Shown here: one piece after another, positions 46,013 through 57,678 of the stretch
How the letters are laid out: every line of letters starts with the position of its first letter
Position numbering within the stretch: position 1 is the stretch's first letter
NCBI GenBank assembly: GCA_003988855.1
Contig: QYAI01000118.1
Coordinates: forward strand, 1 to 64,000
DNA from: Arachnopeziza araneosa
Taxonomy: Eukaryota; Ascomycota; Leotiomycetes; Helotiales; Arachnopezizaceae
DNA length: 64,000 bases
Direction of reading: 5' to 3'
Program-made: the position numbers and the translations under genes
The notes under the pieces: model-generated
The model's database searches: none
Seen by the model: only the letters and a program-made list of their open reading frames with translations
Told to the model about the DNA's origin: nothing

Positions 46013-47594
46013 TGCGGCTTGAAAGGAGTGAATCTGGGAAGGAACGGCTCGGTCGGGTAAACAAACTAGAATATGTATGCTGCGATGAGTGGCAGATGTC
46101 GCGATGTAAATAAAGGAGTGGAGGAGGCCGCAAGAAGGGAGTGGAAAGGGTGAATGCGCATGAACCCCTCAGCCTTGCAAACAAGGAATCCGAGTGTTGG
46201 CGGACGAAAGCGGGCGCGAACAACAGTTGGAGTCGAGACGAATATATCTTCACCTTGAGGACGGGGACGAGAGAAGGCCCTTTGACGCAAGTAGACGTCG
46301 GACGGTAGTCTCTAACAAGTGCTTTGTGATCAGATTCTGCGATGTTTGATCTGTGATGGAAGTGCTTCCAGTCATGCAGGGCGGCAAGCCTAGCGGATTG
46401 GCTCGCTTATAGCCGCTGGAACATATCACAGCACGTGATTGGTAAGCATGTTGAAGTCATTCACGAGGTTCCTCATTTTGTTGGGGATGATCAAGAGGAA
46501 TCTTCCATCTAACCCAAGAATCGCTCGCATCCTCTTCGTTGCTTTGATTGACTACGAACTCATCTTGTGGAAGGTTCTCAGATAGCTCACCTCAGTTACC
46601 AAGCCGGGTCTTCGTTGGCTGATCACTTGATCACTCCTGCAAAGTATGAACAATTTATTTGTGATTGCTTCTTCGGATGTCATTCTCGTTGAAAACAAGA
46701 ATCAAGAATTTGAGATATCGTCATGCTTTCTGTTATCTGAAGCTCGCTCATCGAAATGTATCTATCAGGGGTGGACAAGGGAAAGCGCTAAAAATCTGAC
46801 AGGTCACAATTGGTAAGAAGTTCATCTGCAGAGAGCAACTTTAATGCTTACATACTCCTTATGATTTTCATATCCTCTTCGATGTGTTTAAGCAGCGCTT
46901 TCAGTCTCTGTGATACAAAATCATGCGTCGCATTGGGAGATCTAGAAAAATTGACCAAAAGTTGCAGACTGGCACTTGTGACTCATTGCCCCTCACTTCT
47001 TTTGTGTAAGCCAAACCATGCCAAGTCGCTCATCGCCGTTCTACTCGGCGTCATGGTGCCACCGTATAGTATAACTTTCTTGCGTATACGTACGCCTCGT
47101 CCCGGCTTCAATCTCGTCTACCGAGGAACAGGGCGTCGTGGATGCTTCTTTGAGATCTGTAAGCTATTCTTCGAACACCGTGTTGATTAAGAGGCGCGCT
47201 ATAAGATTTGATGGGAAGGAAGACGGCGACGTAGTTTCTGCGGCGGATGGCATTGCAGAAACAATCTCAAAAATAAATATCTTGAAGAAGTAAAGTTTAA
47301 CTGATTCCTTGTGGCTGAATAGATTAGAAAATAAAACTAAGAGGGTATTTTGCCTCAATGTGATCCTCAAGAATGACAATGGTAACTCCTAATACTGTTA
47401 TGTAAGAGCGGAAGACTATTCTTAATGCAACAATCTCTGTTTGCCTTGACTCCAGCTTGAGATATTCAGCATGTATAACTACTTTATAATAACCTTTAGG
47501 ATAATCTGAAATCCCAACAAATAACCCACTCTGCCTGAAACGTCTTCCTAACCATACTCCAAACACCGATAAATCGTCTATCCCGAAGAATAAA
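46013..47594. other. gene-poor stretch
   Basis: GRR1 promoter side (46013 to about 46700), then an unassigned section. On the minus strand about 47000-46800 there is a short helical reading ending LKALLKHIEEDMKIIRSM, possibly a remnant C-terminus. No gene is called. Confidence 0.45.
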
Positions 47595-49374
47595 TTATGC
47601 ATAATTCAAAGGAAGAAGCCCAATACCGAAAGAAGCGATAACTGCAACAACAGAAAGCGCCTTCTGCCAAGCCTTCCAGACCGCAAATCTCAAAGGATAG
47701 GACCTCTTCCACTTGATTCCATAGTCCACATTGGTATACTTAATACTGGTATTATGAAGTTGATCTCGACAAGCATGCAGCACCGTTTGGAACCCCTTCA
47801 TATTCGCCGCCTGAATAAAGTCTTTAGTTTCTGAACAGTTTGTGCCACAACAACAGGGTAAGTATCCGAATTGCGTAGGCTTGGCACCATATTTGGTGTT
47901 CCAGTTGTTGGATCCCATGTCGCAGACTGGGAGGGTCCATGTACCAACCCATCCGGCACCTTGTTCAAAGGGTATGACGGTCCCATTAGAGGCGAAGGAT
48001 TCTTCTAGTTGGGCCATCTCATCTACATGCGTGAAGTTGAATTTAGCGACACGGTAGGCGGCTGCTGATGCCTTGGTGATGTCCTGTGTCCTTGTTAATA
48101 TAGGCGAAAGAAGAAGGAAGTTTGCATACGGAACCGGAGATGTTGTACAATGAGGTATTCAGTTGGTCGAGACCGAAGGGCTTGTCGAGGTGGCCTTTCA
48201 ATACGCCCTGCTCAGAATAGCTATCAAGAGTTAGGTAGATTTTATTTGGAAGGATATATGCTCACAAGTAGGTATAGTAGACCCCGCCGTCGTTGGCAGA
48301 ATAATACCGGGTCTCGATTGGTCCTGAATCATCGTTTGAATCCTCGGTAGCTTTGAATGTCACAAATATTTTCTTAGTTCTTAAAAGAGTTAGGAATCCA
48401 TTTTTACTGAAGAATGGCCTGCGTACCTCCATTGAGAGTTCACAGTTCGGGAGATCAGCTGTTTTGTGAAGAATTCCTCCATCACAGCAGCACCAGGCAA
48501 CACTTCTTCATTAACAAACGCTCCGTCCGCCAGATAGTCCCTTTCAAAAATAAGTATGCGTGGGACAAGGATAGCTTGATTTCAACTCACAGGATACTGT
48601 GCCCCACTTGATCTTTCCCACCAGTGAACGTCGTATTCGCCCATTCATCGATCGCAGTTCGTGTCTGAGTTCCCCATAGAGCGAGATTATTCCCCAGGAC
48701 CTTAGTGTCAGCAAATAGCAGTGCGCCAGGCGTAGGCTGCACCGCAGTGCTGACCTCATTTATGGCTGCTGAAGCAAGCTGGCCCGCAATTTGGCCTATT
48801 GCTGTTCCTTCTGGGCCCATAAAACTGAAAATGATAGATAGGATGGCAGCGATCCAGGGAGCCGCATTGGTGAGAGGGAATTGCGGATCCTTCCATGGAA
48901 AGAAAGTTGTTGCGATACTTTCGATTAGATTGGTGTAAGTTTCCTGGCTGTTTGAGATGCTGTTCTGCACGGAAAATTAGAGCATGTTTACCTTGATGGG
49001 AGTAATAGCTCACGTAGACGCTGTTAAACTGGGTATTGAGATTCTCAATGGAAATTAAACCCATATACGCCCAAATGGGATCATTCTTTGCTTGAAAAGC
49101 TTCAACTTGTCAGAATATTCTCTTGACTGGAAGGTTCAGACATACGTGAACAGCCTGCGATTGAGCAGGAGCTCTGTTCTCCAATCCCACACTCGAAGTT
49201 TGTTGGCTCATCGCCAAATGACTTAGCGAAGGTATTTGCAAAAGACCCGCTTCCCTGAGACTTGGGTCCCCACCACTGTGCAAGCATACTATCGGTATTT
49301 GCATTATTGTATGCACTAACCGTTGGCTGCCAGCTCGGGTCTGAGCCACAGTCAGCTCTCAAATCGAATTTCAT
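47595..49374 (-). CDS. DUF7872-like fungal protein, seven exons
   Basis: Exons 49374-49146, 49099-49014, 48964-48591, 48540-48427, 48379-48266, 48220-48130 and 48083-47595 give 498 residues with all phases consistent. Introns are 45-50 nt. Blocks include WGPKSQGSGSFANTFAKSFG, NFECGIGEQSSC, NDPIWAYMGLISIENLNTQF, a hydrophobic WIAAILSIIFSFMGP, WANTTFTGG, NDGGVYYTYF and GYLPCCCGTNCSE, ending in a hydrophobic tail (VVAVIASFGIGLLPLNYA). The pattern resembles the fungal DUF7872 family of secreted or membrane proteins of unknown function. The expected signal peptide is absent at the ATG used (MKFDLRADCGSDPSW), so an upstream exon may be missing. Otherwise intact. Confidence 0.78.
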
Positions 49375-50660
49375 TTTTAAAGGACGTGCTTAAGAAACAG
49401 GACCAAATTTCTAGTAGAAAATTCTTCATATGATATATAGATAGGAGAGTGCGGCTGAGGAAAGCCTTGCGACCGTGTTAAGCGCTTTGTAATAGAAGTT
49501 GGGTGTTAAGGCTTGGAAGGCGTCGCTCAAATCAGAAATATTGCAAGCCACAAGGCGGAATCGCTCGTTCGCAAAGTCGGTACATACAGTGAAGCTGAAA
49601 TACCCCTAAATATGGAAGCACAGATCACTGACCAGACCATTGATGTCCCCTTGAATCTCCAAATGCTCGCTTTGTGTCGTGTTAGAAGACTAGTCATGAT
49701 GAACGGGTTGCTCGATGTGCAGCGTGGGATCTCCAAGATACTACATTTCTAACGCCAACAGGCGCTTTAGTGACTCAATCTTGGATACGTAGTTCTAATT
49801 ATTTTAAGAATACTCAATTGTTGCATTTTCGGAAGGCTGAAAGGTGTTACTCTTTTCTTGAAATAATGCCTACACAGCCCCGCACAGCCCTGCCCCGTCA
49901 AGCCTCCACAAGTTCGCTAAGGACAAGTGCAAAATTGCAGTCGGTGAAGAAAGTGCACAGTTCAATGATAAGGTTAAAATAATACTAGAAATAATGCAGT
50001 TGTACGGTATAGGGTCTCTCATTAATTCTGCGCTACCTTTCGAAAATTCAAAATAACCCATATCAGAACTATATTGCGGGATAGACTTAATATATAGTTA
50101 GCTCAGAGGCTTACTTGTCCGAGCCCACTAAGCATAGGTAGTATCGCGGGTTGGGACCCCTATGCCACGCTTACGTTAGGGACGTGCCTAAGCCAGCGCT
50201 CCCCCACTCATCCGTCAATTACTCTCCATTAAATTCTAGGCTCTAGGCTCTAGGCTCACGTGAATGATCGATCATGAGATCTTCCCCTGAACATGAGCGC
50301 GGGGAGGCAAGCTCCTGCGCTCATTTTGTACATATTGGCCCCAACATTAACTGAATAAAATTTGTTTCACTCGCAAGCTACGCGCATCAATTTCTAGGTA
50401 GTCTTGAGTTTAAAGGGATCATTCTCATGGCCTGAACTCCAGCAGCATTTGACGGGGGCGCAAAATAACCGCCAAAAATGCTAGTTTGTGGATTTATAGA
50501 GGGCAAAGGTCGTAGAAAACAGCGACGAAGTCTACTCAATTCAGCGACCCATCGTACCTGAGTCTTATATTTGTGTGTAAATAATTTAAAGAACGACATG
50601 GAAAGTACAAGAATATGCTCTTACAGCACTAGAACGTCTCCCATCATAGATGAACTCCAT
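49375..50660. other. gene-poor stretch
   Basis: Short frames only. No motif, tRNA or splice-supported gene was seen. Confidence 0.5.
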
Positions 50661-51206
50661 CTAAGGACCGACAAAGCATGACGCCCCGTCGTTCAGAGGC
50701 ATATAACAGCCCAATGCACAGTCAGTGCCTACTGAAAGTGTAACTTCCGGATTTCCATCGCCTATAAAGTAGACATCAAGTATTCCACCGCCACATGTGC
50801 TGTGAAGAGTGTATATTAGCATAAATTCCATTCGAAGCTTAACTTATGTTTAGAGAAGGCAAATGATTCCAGAAATCTCACCTTAGAGGGCCAACATGGC
50901 CACCATTGGTGCCATCCCCTGCGTTCTTATCAATCTCCTCGCAAGTAAACGAGCCTGTTAATGCGATGGTATCAGAGCAATGGGTACAGTTTGGATCATC
51001 GAATTGGATGGCACAGCCCCTTCCACCGACGACTACGGAAATTGTTAGTATTGATTAATTTCTAAAGCTGAGGAAGAGAGAGTTGGCGGGCGAGACTTAC
51101 GGTTTCCAGTTTCACCTTCCAATGTGAAGACAGTAGCGGCTGATGAGAGGGATGCTAGGAACAGAGACAGACTCCCGAAGATTGTTGAGGTAGCGTGAAA
51201 GTGCAT
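50661..51206 (-). CDS. small secreted cysteine-rich protein
   Basis: Exons 51206-51101, 51032-50882 and 50799-50661 give 131 residues. Introns are 68 nt (GTAAGT..ctaacaatttccgtag) and 82 nt (GTGAGA..ttcacag). The signal peptide is MHFHATSTIFGSLSLF then LASLSSAA. The mature part (ATVFTLEGETGNLVGGRG onward) carries eight cysteines (RGCAI, PNCTHCSD, SFTCEE, STCGGG, TDCALGCYM, ASCFVG), enough for four disulphides. Size, secretion and Cys content fit candidate effectors or small extracellular proteins. It sits at the edge of a 2-kb gene-poor AT-rich stretch. No family recognised. Complete and intact. Confidence 0.8.
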
Positions 51207-53366
51207 TGTTCAAAGAGGTGAATGTCTGTTTATAGTTTCGAGAGAAGTGCTTATCTTTTCAACTTGAATTGGTTAATCTGATAGTACTCAAGAATGGCAG
51301 ATACTCTTTAGATGAGTTGGAACTGCTTCTTATTTGTAGCAATCGAGAGACTGGATAAATAGGTGACAATGAGGCACAGAGTAGCATCTATTCGCGTTGA
51401 GATCAATGGATCCGAGTCAACCAATAATATATTGAGGGTGAAGCGAGATGGGAGTCGCCACCCCGTTGCATGATGTTCAATCCTATAGGATTTGTACGGC
51501 GTGAACAGCAAGCGCCTTGTATTGGTCTGTACACAAACACCAAAAATATATCGTGTTTAATGATAGAGTAATGCTGACAATACGTACTATTCGATGTATT
51601 AGAAAGCAGCCTGTGAAGTATCATTATAGGCAAAACGCAGGGTGCATAGATTAAAATTAAATCTATCAGAGTGCTACCCCATCGAATCCAGGAGAGCTCT
51701 CATAAAAAGGAAGTCTATACGAATAAGGAATTTGAAGTCTAGAATGGCTTTCAACTCACATAGGACAGTAACAAGGATAGTTTTACGTTTGCCGTCGCGA
51801 AAGGCGCAATGTGAGCATAGTAACCGTGACAAATTAGAACCCAGTATCATATTAATGGAAATTTTTGGAGGAAATCTTTTGAAGATACATCAATTCCCCG
51901 ACGTTACACACTAAGTTTATACCCAAGGGAGAAAGTAGAAGAATTTAGGAATGGGAAAAAGCACAACAACCGCAAATATTGCTCTAAGACGCAGCTCAAT
52001 TCAAGCCAACCACTCTACCAAGACTCGAAGTCATCACAGTGAAAGTTTAGGAACATCCTGTAGGTGTAATTTTAATTTTCAAGCGTTGAAATCGCCCCCT
52101 TTTCCAGTAGAATTATTGATACCGAGGTAAGCAATCTAGCCTACCAGAATAGCTAATCCCCACTGCGCTCCATTAAGGACGCTCAGCAGAAAATTCGAGG
52201 GGTAAGTAAGCAATACTGGGTAGTATGATTATATTCCAAGAGTTTCTTGCAAAAATAAACGTTTGAGGGCAAGCTTTTTAGGAGACGAGATATTGTTACA
52301 TGGCAGTTTAAACAAGCCGGCTTCTAGAATTATATACTGAACTATATTAATACTCTGTACTGTGTATTAACTCTAAAGCTTAAAATGTATTTGATCTTCT
52401 AATACACACTGTTTCCTTTCGTGATGAGCAGCGCCTGAGTAGAGTGGTGGTGTTGACAGAGAATTTGAAGAAGAAAAAAGTTGTTTAAGATTACCCACAC
52501 AACGAAAATTAAATCCACAAAATTGTGAGTTCGTTTCGCTCAAAATATTTTCTGGTCCAATATGCATTGTAACCGATAGCTCGCCTTATTCATTTTCGCA
52601 TGCCACCGTTGAGGTGTCACAGCGTCCTCCTTATCAAAAGTCGATAACAGACCCTTCGACAATAGGCCCAGATTGAAGATCAGCTTTGAAGACGAGGGAT
52701 TTTCAGCTTCACCGCCCATGTGTGCGCTAGTTTGAAAACACTCATAGATAACCCCTCATAAGTTCTTGAGTATTGTGCTAATCATATCTCGACCGCCAGT
52801 CCTCGTGTGAGACATATGGTCGGGGAAAGGACCTGTCCTGCCCGTGCTCCGCAGCACACGTCACTACTACCCCGCCTACATCCGACATCAATCAAGGGTG
52901 TTTACTCTACTCATCTCGGAGACTCAGCATTAGAGTATTGAAATTTGATAGCTCAGTGGGTTAGAATAACTAACTCTTATTAAATGTCTATATATTTCTC
53001 TCTTTTTGGTGATTCTCGTATTGAGTCTCGCTCGAGGATCTACATAATCCTTTGTGCATATGTGGGTTGAAAACTTCAATGATTTTTGTGCGCAGATAAA
53101 TCTGCGGTATCTTGCATATGATCTACTCGACGTGGCACCTTTACGGTTACACAGTAAGATAATTGGTGGAGATCTCATGTCAAGTGGTTGCACATCTCTC
53201 TAGCTACTCCCACCATATAAGTCATTCAATCTCCCTACCAAATCTTGAATATTTTTCTCATCAGTTCTATTGTTCTCAGTTCTTAAGATAGCAGTCTCAG
53301 AGCTTTATTCCTCATCCTATCCTTGTTATATATCTCCAATCAATCATACCTCCCGCAGAGACAGTC
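51207..53366. other. gene-poor AT-rich stretch
   Basis: About 2.1 kb with no supported gene on either strand. The last 150 bp before 53367 are C/T-rich and likely the decarboxylase promoter and leader. Confidence 0.55.
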
Positions 53367-56300
53367 ATGGAGGCCAGCAGTATCCATGGGGATAAGTCTC
53401 ACCAAGCTGTGAGCTCCTACTTCATTGGTCCACGAGCTGAAAATATTGGAGATTTTCGAGTAAACATCGACTCAATTCTGAACGAACTCAAAAAAGCCAG
53501 GGAAAGTTATTTTCCAGATGATCCAGTAAGTGTTTTAATTCTTACTTAATTCATATCGCTGGCAAACATGATTGGCCGGATTTTGAATCAATGACTTATT
53601 AAATTGCAAAATTATTCTAGGTGTTCATTACAGAATACATTCGCAACTCACAGACCTTCAAGACTTGCAAGGAGAGAGTTGCAAATGCGGTCACCACAAC
53701 CGCATATCTCCTTGGGAAACATTCCCTTCCCTTCTGGTCGCCCAGATATCAGGCACACATGTGCATGGATCTCAGCATGCCCGCCATGCTCGGATACTTC
53801 ATGACTATGATTTACAATCCAAACAATGTTGCCCTTGAAGCCAGCCCGCTAACGACCGTTGCAGAGATTGAGTGTGGCAATCAGCTCTGTAAGATGTTCG
53901 GTTACAACATGGATACCAAGGCAAATGCGCCAGTTGGCTGGGGTCACATCACCTGCGGAGGAACAGTTGCTAATTTGGAGTCTATTTGGTATGTTCCTTT
54001 GCGACATCTCTCGCGCAACGTTGGTTAATGATCATACAGGGTTGGTATGTCGGCTCCAAAAATTTCTCAAGCCGAACTTGATCGCTAATGACACACTACT
54101 AAAGCTCGCAATCTCAAATTTTACCCCTTATCTATCTTCAAAGCGTTGAAGCCAAAAGGTTTACTTCACTTCCTTTCTGAGTCGTTCAAAATCAAGACTT
54201 GCAAGGGTGAAAATAAGCTCTTCAAAGACCTTGACAGTTGGGAACTACTGAACTTGAAACCTAACGACGTTTTGGATATTCCTTTGCGTCTTGCAGAGGA
54301 ATATAGCATCTCTCCGACTTTCATGGAGAAAGTCCTTGCAGAATACAGCATTCAAGAAACGGGAAAAGATGTACTTGTACAGGAGTTTGGCATCAAGGAA
54401 CCTCAGTATATGCTTTCCACTACTCGTCACTATTCATGGCCTAAAGGAGCCGGTAAGTTTCACGCTTCCAGTTCCTTCGTGTTGTTTTGATATTTCTTTA
54501 GCAATCGCTGGAATTGGAGCCAGAAATGTTATCGGCATTGCGGTAGATCATGGAGCTCGACTTCGAATCGACAAGCTGGAAGAACAGCTCAAGCATAATC
54601 TTGACAATAAACAAGCCGTATATGCTGTTGTAGCAATCATCGGCTCAACTGAAGAAGGCTGCGTCGATCGTCTCACGGAAATTTTGAATCTACGTACCAA
54701 GTTCCAAAAAGAGGGGCTCTCATTCTTGGTTCATGCGGATGCAGCCTGGGGCGGTTATTTTGCGAGCATGATTCCCGATGATCCGACAATACCAATTAAT
54801 TTAAGGGATGGCGGACCCGAAGATGATGCCTTCGTACCTGACTCGGCCCTTCGTGCGGAGACTCAACAAGATCTGTACGCCTTACGGGAGGCTGACTCGA
54901 TCACGGTGGATCCCCACAAGGCAGGTTACATCCCGTATCCTGCTGGAGGGTTATGCTATCGTGACGAGCGAATGAGATTTCTCGTGACATGGACTAGTCC
55001 TTATCTCTCACGAGGTGCGGTGACCAGCATGGGAATTTACGGTGTGGAAGGAAGGTGAGTAGCAGAATCGTATCAATAGGACAGTAAAGATACTAACGCT
55101 TGATCTTCTAGCAAGCCTGGAGCTGCAGCAATGTCAACCTGGCTATCAAACACATGCATTGGAATGGGTCAGGATGGTTATGGAGCTCTCCTAGGCGAGG
55201 TTACTTTCACCTGCAGCCGGGTAAGTCCCTTTTTGGCCACATCTCTCTTTGAAATGTGTTTTGTTAATAAAGGAATTAGTTCTCTGCAGAATGGGCTGCT
55301 ATGACAACTTCAGACATGGACTTCAGGGTCGTTCCTCTGAACATGCTTCCATCTGAGTTAGCGCCTGACTCTACACCGGAAAAAGTGGAGGAAGAGAAAC
55401 AAATTATCCGCGAAACAATTCTGGAAAAGACAAATACGGAAATCGCATCTGGACCAGATAAAGACAAAACTTTGACCTTACTCCGCGCGCTTGGTTCTGA
55501 CCTAAACATCAACGCCTTCGCCCTCAACTTCCGTCTGACCCCAGGCGGAGAATGGAACACCGATGTTGAGGAAGCCAACTATTTGATGTCGAGGGTGATT
55601 GAGAATCTTTCAGTGGACTCACCTGATGACGATCCTTCGAAGCTTAAGTTCGTATTGACTTCAACCGAGTTTTCTGACGAACTCTATGGCGACTGTGCAG
55701 CAAATTTCAAGTCTCGTCTAGGACTGAGACATGATAAATTGGATTTGATGGTTCTCCGCAACGTTGTCATGAATCCGTTTCCCACGCAAAAGAATTTCAT
55801 CGGAGAGCTTGCCGAGATCTTCAAGGATATTGTTAAGGAAGAAGTAAAGGTAAGTACTGACTTGTAAATGAGTTTTCAGGAATATATGTACTGATGAATA
55901 TATAGACCTGCCAGAAGCGTAACTCAAAAGAGGCGACAGAACATGAGTTGCTCTTGCAAGGCATAGAAACGCTCTATATGATCCATATCCCGACGTTCAA
56001 TGTTGCAAACCATCGACAACAGCTTATTCTCCAGATCGATATTGATTCGGAGAGCAAAAAGAAGTATTTAAAATTCAAGAATGACCATCCTACCGAACCA
56101 ATGATTCTTGTCACGAATCCAATTCAGCTTCCAAGGCTTCTCAATCCAGGTGACCGCTTCTCAGCCCAAATCAAAGGGAAAAACACGAAGTGAGCTAATC
56201 CTCCCACCTCAATTTATATGCTCGTGCTTCTAACAGAGAAAAAGAAACATGGTAACGAGACACGCCACTGTGACGATAAAGAAGTTGGTGAAAAGCCGCC

Positions 56301-56824
56301 CTCTAAACTCTATCAACTTGGATAGCGACTATCCTGATACCTTCACACCATTCTATCTCTATGGCAACGAGAAAGAAAAGAACATCGATCACATGCTCCT
56401 CCGAGCTCCCAATGCCCAATTTTCCGCAGAAGGCGTCACGCTCGAGCTCGACCGCACACTGAGCGACGAGGAACTATCCAAGGGACCCCTTCTCTGCTTC
56501 CAACAACACCGTGAAGAACCCAGCCAGCCATATCCCAGCAACGAGGACCTCCAGGAGAGCTCTTCTTTCTGGTTCAGGCCCGGAAAGAAATTGGATGTGA
56601 AAATTTACCGGGATTTGAATCCCGCCGCCTCAGAGGGACCTGGTTTAGCCAAGAGCTGTGAAGATCCCGATAATCTGCTTGCAACTGGCCAGCTTACAAT
56701 TGGGAAAGGAGTGGTATATGTCGATAGTGAGACGATGAACAAGGATCCATTCAAGAAGCCAGAGCAGGTTGTCAAATGGAGAGAAGAGTTTGATAAGATT
56801 GGCAAGAGTATGCAAAATGTTTAA
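53367..56824 (+). CDS. PLP-dependent group II decarboxylase (tyrosine decarboxylase-like)
   Basis: Nine exons (53367-53525, 53621-53988, 54040-54044, 54105-54452, 54502-55054, 55112-55220, 55280-55849, 55906-56189, 56239-56824) sum to exactly 994 codons. Exon 3 is a 5-nt microexon that restores ESIWVARNLKFYPLS, a block conserved in tyrosine decarboxylases. Other motifs: GWGHITCGGTVANLESIW, VHADAAWGGY (cofactor ring Asp) and ITVDPHKAGYIPYPAGG, with the PLP lysine at residue 433. The catalytic domain resembles bacterial TyrDC, which makes tyramine from tyrosine. About 370 residues beyond the usual end include a strand-rich part (RHATVTIKKLVKSR) and DVKIYRDLNP. No signal peptide. The substrate could be Tyr, Trp, Phe or another amino acid. 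Intact. Confidence 0.9.
54040..54044 (+). other. 5-nt microexon of the decarboxylase gene
   Basis: Exon ggttg is flanked by catacag on the left and gtatgt on the right. It completes a Trp codon, adds Val and gives the first base of Ala. Skipping it, or retaining either intron, leads quickly to a stop or frame loss. Confidence 0.75.
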
Positions 56825-57678
56825 AAGGCGATGTCATGGATGGAGCTGCTAGGAATTAATCGACGGAGAAAGGCTGTGAAGGGTCTACAGAGAAAATTGC
56901 GTGACAAGACTTTAGCACTTGGTTATAGTCCTTATATCAACAAAAAGTTCCTTTCTATCGCTTGCGACTTAAATTCAGAGGAAAGCCTAAGAGAAGAAGC
57001 CGGGTTTTTACCCCTGGAATTAAGAGTGCGGTACTAGAGCTTGACGTTCTCCCGGTACAATGTGGGGTGATTGACGTGCCTTACTTACCCTGTCGACCTG
57101 CCACAGAAAATATTCCTGCCCTGGAGGTGGATAGACCCACGTGCTCTGTTTTTCGCTACCAGGAGCTCCTTAGGTATCTAATACTAAGCTGTGCCCTCAA
57201 TTCTCCTGCTATCTTTAGATCCACGCAAGAAATTTGTCTCATGCTAAAGTCCGTTTTCCCTCGCATTCAAGAAATGTATAGACCACGAAACTCAATGAGA
57301 TCAAATTAATCTTGATTGTAGCATTCTTAATTGTGAATACTCTAACTGTATGACTACCATTCTCAATAAATCTAGCTGCATAACTACAACTCGGAATAGT
57401 CTAACTTTAAGTGAATTGATCATTAGTCCTTGAAGAAATTGAGCTCGAAAAACACGTGAAGGCCGCATGTGAGAAACTTGGCTAGCTGTTTATTCCAAGG
57501 CGGTAAGAAGAAATCATCTTAAGAGCAGATTTGAATTAAGATTAATCGCCTGGAGTCTTAGTCTATGTCTAGACTAGAACGTCGAATTGGTTAAAATTTA
57601 GTCAAGGCCGACAGCTCGAGTTGACAACTCATACCCTGAGGATACAGAGTAGAGTTTTTCGAATATTTACCATCAGAA
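56825..57678. other. 3' region, no gene seen
   Basis: Downstream of the decarboxylase. Short open frames carry no motif. Confidence 0.5.
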
